Notes: generated by a model not told the origin, from the letters alone. A stretch of DNA of 64,000 bases from Thermogemmatispora carboxidivorans (GCF_000702505.1 NZ_JNIM01000001.1:1-64000); one strand, 5' to 3'; shown: positions 26,389 to 36,486, numbered from the stretch's first letter. Program-made: numbers and translations.

Positions 26389-27429
26389 ATGAGCACAACA
26401 ACGACCCATGTTGAGGAGTCGCGCTGGCGCGCGCGTCCTGGCGGCAAGCGCCTGGTCGCCCTGGTGGGCCGCGTGCGAGAGCTGGGCCTGATCGTCGTGC
26501 TCCTCGTCATTATTGCCCTGGTCGGCCTGCAAACTCCCCGTTTCCTGACGCCGGGCAATTTCGAGCAGATCCTGCTCTCGATCGCCATCCTGGCCATTGT
26601 CGCGGTCGGCGAGACAATGGTGATCCTGACGCGCAATGTGGACCTCTCGGTTGGCTCGACCGTCGGCCTGACCGCCTTTGTCTGCGCCGACGTCCTGAAG
26701 AACCATCCGCAGACGCCAGTGATCCTGATTGTCTTGCTCGGCTGTCTCCTGGGGGCCGTACTGGGAGCGGTCAATGGCCTGATTGTGGCACTGGGACGGG
26801 TGCCAGCTATCGTGGCAACGCTGGGGACGCTCTATCTCTACCGCGGCCTGGACTCGTATGTCGCCGGGGGAACGCAGGTGAGCGCTTACGACGTGCCCGA
26901 TAGCTTCCTCTCCCTGGCCACTACCCATATTGTGGGTATCCCGGCCCTGATCGTCTTTGCGGCGGCCATCGCGCTGCTCTTTGCCTATCTGCTGCGGGCC
27001 ACCCGCACCGGTCGCGAGCTGTATGCCCTGGGGAGCAATCCCGAGGCGGCGCGCCTGGCTGGCTTGCGCAGTGAGCGTTTGATTTTCCTGACCTTTCTGC
27101 TCTGTGGCCTCTTGAGCGGCTTCGCGGGAGTGCTCTGGGGGGCGCGCTTTGCGACGGTCGACTCGGGCGCGGCCAACGGTCTGGAGCTACAGGTGATCGC
27201 CGCGGTCGTTGTCGGGGGGGTGAATATCTTTGGTGGCTCCGGGACCATCCTGGGGGCGATGCTGGGCGCGATCGTGCTCGGGACGATCGATGATGCTTTG
27301 ACCTTGCTAAGGCTATCGCAGTTCTGGCTGCAGGCGATCGATGGCGCCGCTATTCTGGCGGCGGTGACGCTGGATGCCCTGATTACGCGCTGGCTCCAGC
27401 GCCGCCTGCTCGGTGGGAGGCAACGATGA
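26389..27429 (+). CDS. rhamnose ABC transporter permease 1
   Basis: A 346-residue RbsC/RhaP-like permease with about 8-10 membrane helices. The family segments are VGETMVILTRNVDLSVGSTVGL, GRVPAIVATLGTLYLYRG, SNPEAARLAGL (coupling loop) and VVGGVNIFGGSGTILGAMLGA. It starts 13 nt after the ATPase gene with GAGG 7 nt upstream. The next permease gene overlaps its stop. Together they would form a heterodimeric membrane channel. Confidence 0.92.
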   Translation: MSTTTTHVEESRWRARPGGKRLVALVGRVRELGLIVVLLVIIALVGLQTPRFLTPGNFEQILLSIAILAIVAVGETMVILTRNVDLSVGSTVGLTAFVCADVLKNHPQTPVILIVLLGCLLGAVLGAVNGLIVALGRVPAIVATLGTLYLYRGLDSYVAGGTQVSAYDVPDSFLSLATTHIVGIPALIVFAAAIALLFAYLLRATRTGRELYALGSNPEAARLAGLRSERLIFLTFLLCGLLSGFAGVLWGARFATVDSGAANGLELQVIAAVVVGGVNIFGGSGTILGAMLGAIVLGTIDDALTLLRLSQFWLQAIDGAAILAAVTLDALITRWLQRRLLGGRQR

Positions 27430-28577
27430 GCGATTCATCCGAAGTCAAGAAGCGGCCTGTGCTCGGTCTCGAGGCCTCCTCTGCGGCTGCTCCCTCGGCC
27501 TCGGCGGGGGGTCTGGCTCGCCTCCCGGCCTGGGTACGTTCATGGGAGGCCCTGCTGCTAGTGCTGCTGGTGCTCTCTCTGGCGCTAGGGAGTACGCTCT
27601 CGCCTTATTTTCTGAGCCTGTCCAACTTCTCGCTGCTGATCAGCGACATGATGGAAAAGGCTCTGATGGCCCTGACCATGACGCTGATCGTCATCGCTGG
27701 CGAGATCGATCTCTCGGTGGCCTCGATTCTCGGGCTGGCCAGTGTTGTGCTTGGCTATACCTGGAGCCACGGCGTGCCGCTGGGTCTGGCCATCGTCCTG
27801 GTCTTGTTGATTGGGGCCCTTTGCGGCCTCGTCAATGGCCTGGCGGTCACTCGCCTTGGCCTGCCGTCCCTGGTGGTCACGTTAGGGACGCTGGCTCTCT
27901 TTCGCGGCCTGGCCTACGTGGTGATGGGCGACCAGGCGGTGAGCAATTTCCCGTCGGCCTTCACAAACTTTGGCTTTGGCACGGTCCCGGGCACGTTGAT
28001 CCCCTGGCCGTTCGTCCTCTTCGTGGCCTTGGCGCTGCTCTTCTCCTTGCTCTTGCATCGCAGTACGTTGGGGCGGCAGATCTATGCCATTGGCAGTAAC
28101 AAGGAAGCGGCTCGCTTTGCCGGCATCCGCGTTGAGCATATCAAGTTGCTGCTCTTTGTCCTCTCGGGCCTGATAGCGGCCCTGGCCGGTGTGGTCTTCA
28201 CGGCGCGTTTCTCCAACGCGCGTGCTGATAACGCCCTCGGCTTTGAGTTGGATGTGGTGACGATTGTTCTGCTAGGTGGCGTGAATATCTTCGGTGGCAG
28301 TGGCAGTCTGCCCGGCGTGGTGCTCTCGCTCCTGATCATTGGGGTGTTGCGTAATGCGCTGGGCCTGGCGGATATCAGCGGCGATATCCAGAATATTGCC
28401 GTGGGCGCGCTACTCATTCTTTCGGTGCTGGGACCTAATGCGGTCCGGCGTTTGCAAGAGGCGGCCTCGCGCAGACACGCGGCTGCTGATGGGCCTGCTG
28501 GCGGGCTGGCTCCCAGCGCGCGCTCTGCGCCTGAAGAGACAGGGGCTGCTGCCCGCGAGGGAGGACAGCGCCGCTAG
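27426..28577 (+). CDS. rhamnose ABC transporter permease 2
   Basis: A 383-residue permease of the same family as its neighbour. It has KALMALTMTLIVIAGEIDLSV, LPSLVVTLGTLALFRGLAY, SNKEAARFAGIRVEH and LLGGVNIFGGSGSLPGVVLS. The N-terminal ~30 and C-terminal ~50 residues are hydrophilic extensions rich in Ala, Ser and Arg. The start overlaps the previous stop as ATGA, giving tight translational coupling that favours equal amounts of both subunits. Confidence 0.92.
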   Translation: MSDSSEVKKRPVLGLEASSAAAPSASAGGLARLPAWVRSWEALLLVLLVLSLALGSTLSPYFLSLSNFSLLISDMMEKALMALTMTLIVIAGEIDLSVASILGLASVVLGYTWSHGVPLGLAIVLVLLIGALCGLVNGLAVTRLGLPSLVVTLGTLALFRGLAYVVMGDQAVSNFPSAFTNFGFGTVPGTLIPWPFVLFVALALLFSLLLHRSTLGRQIYAIGSNKEAARFAGIRVEHIKLLLFVLSGLIAALAGVVFTARFSNARADNALGFELDVVTIVLLGGVNIFGGSGSLPGVVLSLLIIGVLRNALGLADISGDIQNIAVGALLILSVLGPNAVRRLQEAASRRHAAADGPAGGLAPSARSAPEETGAAAREGGQRR

Positions 28578-28689
28578 CTCGTCTGGCCTGATCGGGCTGG
28601 TCCGGCGCTGACTCGGCCCTCGTCTGAGGTGGTGCTCTGCCCTGTCTCGGGATAGATGTCTTGGTTGTCATCACCACTACCACACCAGG

Positions 28690-28710
28690 ACGCTCCGCTT
28701 GTGGGAGCGT
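28690..28710 (+). promoter_or_regulatory. intra-operon hairpin before the binding-protein gene
   Basis: ACGCTCC/GGAGCGT with a 7-nt loop lies just upstream of the ribosome site of the lipoprotein gene. Such hairpins between permease and binding-protein genes often stabilise or set apart the binding-protein message. No U-tract follows. Confidence 0.4.
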
Positions 28711-28730
28711 TGGTAAGGAGGAGGAAAACA

Positions 28731-29762
28731 GTGAAGACGCTGTTGCGCACACTGCTCAGCGCTCTGTCTGTAGCAATGCTGCTGATGCTGGCTGCCTGCG
28801 GTGGCAGCAGCAGTAGCGGGAGTGGCAGCTCGGGCGGAGGCTCTGCTTCGCTCAATATTGCCTTTCTCCCCAAGGCAATCAACAATCCCTATTTCGATAC
28901 CGCGGCCAACGGCGGCAAGCAGGCTGCCTCAGAGCTGAAGGGGCAGTTCAAGCAGGTTGGTCCGACGGAGAATAGCGCAGCGGCACAGGTGCCGTTTATT
29001 AACACGCTGACGGAGCAGCATGTGAGCGCTATTGTGGTCTCGGCCAACGATCCCAACGCCCTGGCGCCGGCTCTCAAGCGCGCGATGCAGCAGGGGATTA
29101 AGGTGGTCAGCTATGACTCAGACGTCGCTCCCGATGCGCGTCAGATCTTTGTGAATCAGGCCAATTCTGAGGATATCGGGCGGATCGAGGTCCAGATTCT
29201 GGGGAAGCTGATCAACTATAGCGGCGATATCGCTATCCTCTCGGCGGCTAGCACGGCCACCAACCAGAATACCTGGATTGGGTACATGAAGGATGAGCTG
29301 ACGAAACCCCAGTACAAGAATATGCATCTGGTCAAGATTGCGTACGGTAATGATGATGACCAGAAGAGTTTCCAGGAGACCCTGGGGCTGCTACAGGCTT
29401 ATCCCAACCTCAAGGGGATCATTTCGCCGACAACGGTGGGCCTGGCTGCGGCGGCGCGCGCGATCGAATCGGTGGGCAAGGGAGGCAAGGTCATGCTGAC
29501 TGGGCTGGGGACGCCGAATCTGATGCGCAAGTATGTCAAGGATGGGACGTGCCCGGAGTTTGCTCTGTGGAACCCTGCTGATTTGGGCTACCTGGCCTAC
29601 TATGCGGCAGCGGCCCTGGTGGAGGGCAAGATCACGGGGAAGCCCGGCGAGAGCTTCGATGCTGGCAAGCTCGGCACAAAGACCATCGGCTCCAACAATG
29701 TGGTCTTGCTCGGTCCTCCGACGGTCTTTAACAAGGACAACATCGATCAGTTCAACTTCTGA
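28731..29762 (+). CDS. rhamnose ABC transporter, substrate-binding lipoprotein
   Basis: A 343-residue type I periplasmic-binding protein. The N-terminus is a lipoprotein signal peptide with lipobox LAAC (Cys23), followed by a Ser/Gly linker. The mature domain begins LNIAFLPKAINNPYFDTAANG. It continues with VVSANDPNALAPALKRAMQ, VVSYDSDVAPDARQIFVNQ and VMLTGLGTPNLMRKYVKDG, similar to RhaS. The GTG start at 28731 is set by AGGAGGAGG just upstream. It delivers the sugar to the membrane permeases from outside the cell. Confidence 0.93.
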   Translation: MKTLLRTLLSALSVAMLLMLAACGGSSSSGSGSSGGGSASLNIAFLPKAINNPYFDTAANGGKQAASELKGQFKQVGPTENSAAAQVPFINTLTEQHVSAIVVSANDPNALAPALKRAMQQGIKVVSYDSDVAPDARQIFVNQANSEDIGRIEVQILGKLINYSGDIAILSAASTATNQNTWIGYMKDELTKPQYKNMHLVKIAYGNDDDQKSFQETLGLLQAYPNLKGIISPTTVGLAAAARAIESVGKGGKVMLTGLGTPNLMRKYVKDGTCPEFALWNPADLGYLAYYAAAALVEGKITGKPGESFDAGKLGTKTIGSNNVVLLGPPTVFNKDNIDQFNF

Positions 29763-29771
29763 AGCTACCGA

Positions 29772-29813
29772 GGGCGTCGCTGCACATCCTGGACTGCGTA
29801 GGCTGCGACGCCC
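29772..29813 (+). promoter_or_regulatory. hairpin downstream of the binding-protein gene
   Basis: GGGCGTCGC pairs perfectly with GCGACGCCC across a 24-nt loop, about 10 nt after the lipoprotein stop and well before the isomerase start. It may protect the 3' end of the binding-protein message or attenuate downstream transcription. Confidence 0.4.
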
Positions 29814-29987
29814 GCTCTGATCTGGCCTGGACCTGGTCGAGCTGGCCGGCGGAGCAGCCTGGTGCCCGCGGGTCCCGCCCCGCGGCTCGCCGCGCCAGCC
29901 CCAGGCCAGGGGTGAGGCGCGCTCGTGTGTTCCCCTCTCAGTATTCCTAATGCAGTGCTGTGTAGCGATGTGAAGGAGGTTCTTCGC

Positions 29988-31217
29988 TTGAAGCAGGAAC
30001 AGGATCAGCCGACCACAGGCCGCGCTCAGCTCGCCAACGAGGCACCGGAGCGGCGCCATGTGCTGGAGGCTATCAAAGGCTTTACCATCGAGACGCCTTC
30101 CTGGGGCTACGGCGACTCAGGGACCCGTTTTAAGGTCTTCCATTGGCCTGGGGCGGCCCGCAATTTACGCGAAAAGCTGGCCGATGCGGCCCTGGTCCAT
30201 CGCCTGACGGGGGTCTGCCCGCGGGTTGCCATTCATATTCCCTGGGATAAAGAAGACGACTGGGCGGCAGTCAAAGCCGATGCCGCCGAGCTAGGCGTGC
30301 GCATCGGGGCCGTCAATCCCAATCTGTTCCAGGATGAGGAGTATCGCTTTGGCAGTCTCTGCCATCCTGATCCCGCGGTGCGCCAGCGTGCTGTGAAACA
30401 TGTGCTCGAATGCATTCAAATCGCGCGTGAGGTGGAGTCAGACACGATCAGCCTCTGGCTGGCTGACGGCACCAACTACCCTGGTCAGGATGATCTGCGG
30501 GCCCGTAAGCGCCGCCTGGAAGAGACGCTGACTGAGATCTATGCTGCCTTAGCTCCCGGTATGCGTCTCTTGATCGAATATAAGTTTTTTGAGCCGGCTT
30601 TCTATCACACCGATCTGGCTGATTGGGGCATGGCCTATACTCTGGCGCGCAAGCTCGGGCCGCAGGCGCGTGTCCTGGTCGATACCGGGCATCATCCCCA
30701 GGGAACCAATCTGGCCCATATTGTGGCTTTTCTTCTAGACGAGGGCATCCTGGGCGGCTTCCATTTCAACGATCGGCGCTATGCCGATGATGACCTGATT
30801 GTCGGCTCCCAGCATCCGTTTGAGCTGTTTCTAGTCTTCAATGAGCTGGTTGCCGTCGCCAGTCAGCCCCAGGCCCCGCGCATCGATTACATGATCGATC
30901 AGTCGCACAATATTGAACCCAAGATCGAGGCCATGATTCAGTCGGTCCTCCATATTCAGAGCGCCTACGCTCGCGCTTTGCTGGTTGATCGCCAGCGTCT
31001 GGCTGAGGCTCAGGCGGCGGGGGATGTGCTTGGAGCCTACCGGGTGCTGCGGGATGCTTTTGAGACTGATGTCCGTCCTCTGCTGGCGCAGGCCCGCGAG
31101 GAGATGGGTCTTGATCCCGACCCCATTGCCGCTTTCCGTCGCAGCGGCTATGCCGACGAGGTGGCGCGGGCGCGCCCGGCCAGCAGGAGCGGAGCGAGCG
31201 GCTATCCAGGTGCCTGA
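29988..31217 (+). CDS. rhaI: L-rhamnose isomerase (RhaI type)
   Basis: A 409-residue TIM-barrel isomerase that converts L-rhamnose to L-rhamnulose with divalent metals. Landmarks are [72 protein letters not shown] and [14 protein letters not shown]. The metal-binding Glu, His and Asp lie in the last three segments. It matches the Pseudomonas/Thermotoga-type isomerase, not E. coli RhaA. I place the start at TTG 29988 because AAGGAGG lies 8 nt upstream; no ATG fits. It is part of the rhamnose operon. Confidence 0.93.
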   Translation: MKQEQDQPTTGRAQLANEAPERRHVLEAIKGFTIETPSWGYGDSGTRFKVFHWPGAARNLREKLADAALVHRLTGVCPRVAIHIPWDKEDDWAAVKADAAELGVRIGAVNPNLFQDEEYRFGSLCHPDPAVRQRAVKHVLECIQIAREVESDTISLWLADGTNYPGQDDLRARKRRLEETLTEIYAALAPGMRLLIEYKFFEPAFYHTDLADWGMAYTLARKLGPQARVLVDTGHHPQGTNLAHIVAFLLDEGILGGFHFNDRRYADDDLIVGSQHPFELFLVFNELVAVASQPQAPRIDYMIDQSHNIEPKIEAMIQSVLHIQSAYARALLVDRQRLAEAQAAGDVLGAYRVLRDAFETDVRPLLAQAREEMGLDPDPIAAFRRSGYADEVARARPASRSGASGYPGA

Positions 31218-31304
31218 TGGTCAGGCTGGTCTATTTGTTGCCTGGGTTGCTGCTCTCAGGGCGCATTCTTGTCTTGTTTGGCTTTGGAAAGGGGAGACAA
31301 CGCT

Positions 31305-33377
31305 ATGCCGCGCAATTTCTGGCGCGATGACGACATTCAAGGGCAAGAGGCGGACGAGGTCGTGCTGCTGCTCTATCGCTCGCATCTGCTGGGTCGCGAT
31401 CGCAGCCTGGCCAACTGGGGTGGGGGCAATACTTCTGTCAAGCTGACTCAGCCAGATTTCCGCGGACGACCCACGCGCATCATGTGGGTCAAGGGCAGTG
31501 GTTCCGACCTGGCGACCATGACAAGGGCCGACTTTGTGCCGCTGCGTCTGGACGACGTGCTGCCATTAGAAGAGCGCGAGGCCCTCAGCGATGAAGAGAT
31601 GGTGGCCTATCTGCTCCATTGTATTGCTGAGCCAGGGCGCCCACGGCCCTCGATTGAGACTCTGCTGCATGCCTTCCTGCCCTTTGCCCACGTCGATCAT
31701 ACCCATCCCGACGCCATCCTGGCCTTCGCCAATGCCCAGAACGGGCGCCGCCTGGCCGAGGCGGTCTTTGGCCGGCGCATGGCCTGGATTCCTTATATCC
31801 GTCCAGGCTTCACCCTCGCCAGGCAGGTTGCCCAGGCGGTGCGGGCCAATCCCGAGGTCGAGCTGGTCATTCTCGAAAAGCATGGCCTGGTGACCTGGGG
31901 CGACAGCGCCCGCGCCTGCTATGGGCAGACCCTGCGTGTGGTGCAGGAGGCCGAAGACTTCGTCGCTGCCGAGCGTCAGCGCCGCGGGCGAAGCACGCTT
32001 CTGGTCGGCCAGCCGGGGCTGAGCGCCGCCGAGCGCGAGCAGCTGCTGACGAGCATCTTACCCGGCCTGCGCGGCCAGCTCAGCCAGCCGCAGCGAATGG
32101 TTCTGACCGTCGATAGCGGCGAGGAGGCCCTGACCTTCGCCAGCTCTCCCGAGGCGCGCGAGGTCGCCCGTCGCGGCTCCGCCTGTCCTGATCACCTGGT
32201 GCACACGCGCCACTGGCCGGTCTGGGTGCCCTGGGAACCGGCTCAGGGTCTCGACGCTCTCACAGACGCCCTGCGCGAAGAAATCGCGGCCTTCCGCCGC
32301 AACTACCAGCGCTACTTTGAAGAATGGCATCATCCGGGCGACGTCCTGCAGCACGCCAATCCACGCATCGTGGTCGTACCCCATCTCGGCATCATTGCCA
32401 GTGGACGCGATGCCCAGATGGCCGGAGTGGCCCGTGACCTCTATCAGCGCGCGGTGGCCGTGATGCGCTCCTGCGAAAGCCTGGACCGCTTTACCCCGCT
32501 CTCTGAGCGGGAAGCCTACGACATCGAGTACTGGCCGCTGGAACTCTACAAGCTGACGCGCCGCCCACCTGAGAAAGAGCTGGCCGGGCGCATCGCCCTG
32601 GTGACCGGAGGTGGCAGCGGCATTGGGCGCGCCACGGCTCTGCGCCTGGCTGCTGAAGGGGCCCATGTAGCCATCCTTGATCTCAACCCGCAAAGTGCTC
32701 AAGAGAGCGCCGACGCCATTGTCCGGCAGTACGGCCCGGGGCGGGCCATCGCCTGCCCCTGCGATGTCAGCGACGAAGAGCAGGTCGCCGCTGCCTTCGC
32801 TGCCACTGTACGCGCCTATGGAGGGCTGGATATCGTCGTCAGTAACGCCGGCTTTGCCACCGCGGCCCCCCTGACCGAAACGCGCCTGCAGGACTGGCGC
32901 AAGGTCTTTGATGTGCTGGTCCAGGGCTACTTCCTGGTAGCGCGTGCTGCCTTCCGCCTCTGGCAGGAGCAAGGCATCGGCGGCAGCTTGATTTTCATCA
33001 CCTCCAAAAATGCCGTCGTAGCCGGCAAAGAAAACAGCGCCTACAGCGCTGCCAAGGCTGCCGAGCAACATCTTGCGCGCTGCCTGGCCGAAGAGGGTGG
33101 ACTGCTTGGGGTGCGAGTGAATGTTGTCATGCCCGATGCAGTGCTGCGCGGCTCCGGCATCTGGAGCAGTGCCTGGCGTGAGGAACGGGCCCACGCCTAT
33201 GGCATCGCTCCCGAGCAGCTAGAAGACTACTATCGCCAGCGCACCACCCTCAAGGTCAATGTCTTCCCGGAGGACGTCGCCGAGGCCGTACTCTTTTATG
33301 CCTCAGATCGCTCCTCCAAGACCACTGGCAGCGCCCTCACCGTCGATGGAGGCGTACCGGCTGCCTACCTGCGCTAG
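31305..33377 (+). CDS. rhaEW: bifunctional rhamnulose-1-phosphate aldolase / lactaldehyde dehydrogenase
   Basis: A 690-residue fusion. Residues 1-400 are a class II aldolase domain (LANWGGGNTSVKL, MWVKGSGSDLATM, FAHVDHTHPDAILA with metal-ligand His, VILEKHGLVTWGD). Residues 425-690 are a short-chain dehydrogenase with nucleotide motif VTGGGSGIGRA (about 432), NAG in VSNAGFA, catalytic Ser and YSAAK (about 580). This is the RhaEW arrangement described in Bacillus and Chloroflexus: cleavage to lactaldehyde and dihydroxyacetone phosphate, then NAD-linked oxidation of lactaldehyde. GGGGAG lies 8 nt before the ATG. Confidence 0.93.
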   Translation: MPRNFWRDDDIQGQEADEVVLLLYRSHLLGRDRSLANWGGGNTSVKLTQPDFRGRPTRIMWVKGSGSDLATMTRADFVPLRLDDVLPLEEREALSDEEMVAYLLHCIAEPGRPRPSIETLLHAFLPFAHVDHTHPDAILAFANAQNGRRLAEAVFGRRMAWIPYIRPGFTLARQVAQAVRANPEVELVILEKHGLVTWGDSARACYGQTLRVVQEAEDFVAAERQRRGRSTLLVGQPGLSAAEREQLLTSILPGLRGQLSQPQRMVLTVDSGEEALTFASSPEAREVARRGSACPDHLVHTRHWPVWVPWEPAQGLDALTDALREEIAAFRRNYQRYFEEWHHPGDVLQHANPRIVVVPHLGIIASGRDAQMAGVARDLYQRAVAVMRSCESLDRFTPLSEREAYDIEYWPLELYKLTRRPPEKELAGRIALVTGGGSGIGRATALRLAAEGAHVAILDLNPQSAQESADAIVRQYGPGRAIACPCDVSDEEQVAAAFAATVRAYGGLDIVVSNAGFATAAPLTETRLQDWRKVFDVLVQGYFLVARAAFRLWQEQGIGGSLIFITSKNAVVAGKENSAYSAAKAAEQHLARCLAEEGGLLGVRVNVVMPDAVLRGSGIWSSAWREERAHAYGIAPEQLEDYYRQRTTLKVNVFPEDVAEAVLFYASDRSSKTTGSALTVDGGVPAAYLR

Positions 33378-33437
33378 CGCCTGCTCAGATTGAGACCTGG
33401 TGCAAGAACGAGCAGAGCGAGAGAGAGAGGAACACGA

Positions 33438-34940
33438 ATGAGCGAGCGCTATCTTGCCGTTGTTGATCTGGGAGCGGAGAGCGGGCGCGTTCATCTGGCG
33501 CGCTACGATGGTCAGCGCCTGACCCTGGAGGAGGTCCATCGCTTCGCCAACGGCCCGGTGGCCCTCCAGCATCATCTCTATTGGAACGTGCTCGCTCTCT
33601 GGCAGGAAGTCATCAGCGGCCTGCGTAAGGCGCGCCGTCTGGCTGGCAGGCTCGATAGCATTGGCGTCGATACCTGGGGCGTCGACTATGCCTTACTGGA
33701 CGATCGGGGCCTGCTGCTGGGCCTCCCCATCCACTACCGCGACCGGCGCACCGAGGGCCTCATGGACGAGGTCTTCAGACGCATCCCACGCGAAGAGATC
33801 TACGCCCAAACAGGCATTCAATTCATGCCAATCAATACCCTCTACCAGCTCCTGGCTCACCAGCGAGAGCAGCCGCGCCTGCTAGAAAACGCGACCCACC
33901 TGCTGCTGATGCCCGACCTCTTCCATTACTGGCTCAGCGGCGAGCGGCTCTGCGAATATACCAATGCCACTACGACCCAATGCTGGTCAGTTCCGCAAGG
34001 GAGCTGGGCCAGGGACCTCCTGACCGGGCTTGACCTTCCGACGCACTTCCTGCCTGCAGTGGTAGCGCCAGGCACCCCGCTCGGCAAAGTCCAGGGCGAA
34101 CTGGCCGAGGAGCTGGGGAAGGATGTGCTGGTCATCGCCCCTGCGACCCACGATACAGCCGCCGCCGTAGCAGGCATACCCATGCCCACCAGTCCGCGCG
34201 ACCGGGCCTACATCAGCTCTGGAACCTGGTCCCTGGTGGGCCTCGAACTGCCTCAGCCCCAGGTTGCCCAGGGCAGCGCCAGCAACTTCACCAACGAAGG
34301 CGGCGTTTTTGGCACCGTCCGCTTTCTGCGCAACGTCATGGGCCTCTGGCTGCTGCAGGAATGCCGTCGCAGCTGGCAAGAAGATGGGCAAGCTTTCACC
34401 TATGAGCAGCTCCTGACTCTGGCCGAAGGAGTACCAGCCTGGGCCGCCCTCTTCGACCCAGACCATCCTCTCTTCCTCCCGCCGGGCGACATGCCGGCCC
34501 GCATCCGCCAGCAGCTTGGCGCCCACGGCCAGCCTGTTCCAGCCTCCGGCGACATTCCCGCCCTCGTGCGGGCCATCCTCGACAGCCTCATTCTGCGCTA
34601 TCGTCAGGTATTAGAGCTAGCCGTCAGCATCACCGGCAACCCACTCCAGGCCATCCACGTCGTCGGCGGCGGAGCGCAGAACCGCTGGCTCAACCAGGGA
34701 CTGGCCGACGCTACCGGCCTGACCGTCATAGCTGGCCCCATCGAGGCCACCGCCCAGGGCAATGCCCTGCTCCAGCTCGTCGGCCTCGGAGAACTCCGCT
34801 CCCTCGAAGAAGTGCGCACCCTGGCCACCAGCTCCACGGTCACCCAGACCTTTCTTCCCAACCCAGAACGGCGGACCACCTGGGATGAAGCCTACAACCG
34901 CTTTATCACCCTTTTCCCACTGGCCTCCCCTCTCCAGTAG
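33438..34940 (+). CDS. rhaB: L-rhamnulokinase
   Basis: A 500-residue FGGY-family sugar kinase that phosphorylates L-rhamnulose to rhamnulose-1-phosphate. It shows the N-terminal phosphate loop VVDLGAESGRVHL, VDTWGVDYALLD, GIQFMPINTLYQLL, APATHDTAAAVAG with the catalytic Asp, SSGTWSLVGLEL and HVVGGGAQNRWLNQ in the C-terminal actin-like half. Length matches RhaB. It is the last gene of the operon and is followed by a strong hairpin. Confidence 0.95.
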   Translation: MSERYLAVVDLGAESGRVHLARYDGQRLTLEEVHRFANGPVALQHHLYWNVLALWQEVISGLRKARRLAGRLDSIGVDTWGVDYALLDDRGLLLGLPIHYRDRRTEGLMDEVFRRIPREEIYAQTGIQFMPINTLYQLLAHQREQPRLLENATHLLLMPDLFHYWLSGERLCEYTNATTTQCWSVPQGSWARDLLTGLDLPTHFLPAVVAPGTPLGKVQGELAEELGKDVLVIAPATHDTAAAVAGIPMPTSPRDRAYISSGTWSLVGLELPQPQVAQGSASNFTNEGGVFGTVRFLRNVMGLWLLQECRRSWQEDGQAFTYEQLLTLAEGVPAWAALFDPDHPLFLPPGDMPARIRQQLGAHGQPVPASGDIPALVRAILDSLILRYRQVLELAVSITGNPLQAIHVVGGGAQNRWLNQGLADATGLTVIAGPIEATAQGNALLQLVGLGELRSLEEVRTLATSSTVTQTFLPNPERRTTWDEAYNRFITLFPLASPLQ

Positions 34941-34944
34941 CAGC

Positions 34945-34986
34945 GAGGTGCCAGACAAGCGCCGATTGGTGCTTGTCTGGCACCTC
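34945..34986 (+). terminator. hairpin at the end of the rhamnose operon
   Basis: A 16-bp perfect stem (GAGGTGCCAGACAAGC with GCTTGTCTGGCACCTC) with a 10-nt loop begins 5 nt after the rhaB stop. No T-run follows on either side, so it may act as a terminator without a U-tract or as a 3'-end stabiliser. It also lies ahead of the convergent esterase gene's 3' end. Confidence 0.65.
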
Positions 34987-35054
34987 ACGCTGGCGCCACA
35001 GCCAGCCCAGCCCGGCCCAGCCCTCTCACAACAACCTCAGCGCAAGTGCCCTCG

Positions 35055-36017
35055 TCAGGACGAAGCGCGCTCCTGTCCGATCTCTTCCAGACCGAAGGCC
35101 CGGCGCAGCGCCTGGCAACATTCAGCGATCGCATCCTGAGCCTGCCTCAGAGGAATGGGCGGCGTAAGAAAGCCGTGGATCATCCCCTCATAGCGGTGAA
35201 TGCTCACCGGTACCCCAGCCTCGCGCAGGCGCTCGCCGTACCGCTCGCCCTCATCGCGCAACGGATCATACTCGGCGGTAATCACCAAGGCCGGAGGCAG
35301 TCCACGCAGATCTTCGCGCAACATCGGCGAGACCAGCGGATTGCGCGCCTCCTCGGGACTGTTCAAGTACTGATTGGCGAACCACAGCATATCATCGAGC
35401 GTCAGACTATAGCCCTGGCCATTCTCGCGGCGCGATGGCGTCTCCGCTGTAAAGTCCGTCGCCGGATAGATCAAGAGCTGAAAAACCAGGGGAGGCCCAC
35501 CCTGCTCGCGCGCCAGGTGGGTCACCACCGCCGTGAGATTGCCACCAGCGCTATCACCTCCGACGGCCAGGCGCCGGGCATCGCCATTCAGCTCTGCCGC
35601 ATGCTCAGCCACCCAGCACGTTGCTGCGTAGCAATCCTCGGGCGCCGCAGGAAACTTATGCTCAGGAGCCAGCCGATAGTCGACCGAGACCACCACACAA
35701 CCCGTACCATTGGCCAGACTGCGACAGAGGCCGTCATGTGTATCCAGATTACAGATCACCCAGCCACCGCCGTGGAAGAAGACCAGCACCGGGAACGGGC
35801 CGCTACCCGCGGGCCTATAGACACGAATAGGTATCTCGCCTGCGGGACCAGGAATACGCCGATCCTCAACGTGGGCCACCGGCTCTTTCACCTGAGCTGT
35901 GGCCAGCTGGGCAGCGATGGCCTCGCGCGCCACCTGGGGCTTCAAAGCGCTGATCGGCGGCACATTCATGGCCGCCAACCCGTCGAGATAAGCGCGCAAG
36001 TTCGGATCGAGAGGCAT
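35055..36017 (-). CDS. alpha/beta hydrolase, hormone-sensitive lipase family esterase
   Basis: A 320-residue esterase. The oxyanion motif HGGGW (about residue 81), the nucleophile elbow GDSAGGN (Ser about 154), Asp in ITAEYDPLRDE and the catalytic His in GMIHGFL are present in the order expected for family IV (HSL) bacterial esterases. Such enzymes act on short-chain esters, probably in the cytoplasm as no signal peptide is seen. It stands alone, convergent with the rhamnose operon. Confidence 0.92.
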   Translation of the reverse strand: MPLDPNLRAYLDGLAAMNVPPISALKPQVAREAIAAQLATAQVKEPVAHVEDRRIPGPAGEIPIRVYRPAGSGPFPVLVFFHGGGWVICNLDTHDGLCRSLANGTGCVVVSVDYRLAPEHKFPAAPEDCYAATCWVAEHAAELNGDARRLAVGGDSAGGNLTAVVTHLAREQGGPPLVFQLLIYPATDFTAETPSRRENGQGYSLTLDDMLWFANQYLNSPEEARNPLVSPMLREDLRGLPPALVITAEYDPLRDEGERYGERLREAGVPVSIHRYEGMIHGFLTPPIPLRQAQDAIAECCQALRRAFGLEEIGQERASS

Positions 36018-36486
36018 ACACGTGTCTCCTGCCTTTCTCCAAGGAGTGTCTCGCCCGTCTACTTGTTCGCTGCCTCTGCCTCAAGACAATACGAGACAGA
36101 GCAGCGCCCAAGCAACAGCAGCAGTATCATCATAGCTCACTATTGGCAGACAGAGCAAATACCGGTATCAAGACATTCACCCTCTGCGAGCAGACACGGT
36201 GTCAGGAAGCGGGATCGCCTTGTCTTGCTCCGATAGGCCACTCTCCAGAAGGCGTTAACTGTGGAGAAGAAGCAAAAGGACCCTGGCAGCCGCAGCCAGT
36301 GGCCTGGCTGGCAAAGATAGGCATCCAAGAAGAGCTGTAGTGGCGAGAAAGGGAGTTTGCCAGTGAGAGAGTAGGGATGCTGACCGGGGGATATACAACA
36401 TTTTATATAACAATTGTTCTGGTGTTAAAGAGCACAGTGAATGTAACAGTAGCACTGTGACATTGTAGCTGACTGCGCGTCGGAAG
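36018..36486. other. intergenic region upstream of the division cluster
   Basis: Together with the DnaA-box and mraZ promoter segment it makes a 660-bp gene-free region. The first 370 bp show nothing clear apart from a near DnaA box (TGTGGAGAA, 36260-36268). From 36390 to 36470 the base composition is notably AT-rich (TTTTATATAACAATTG), unlike the GC-rich surroundings. Confidence 0.4.
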
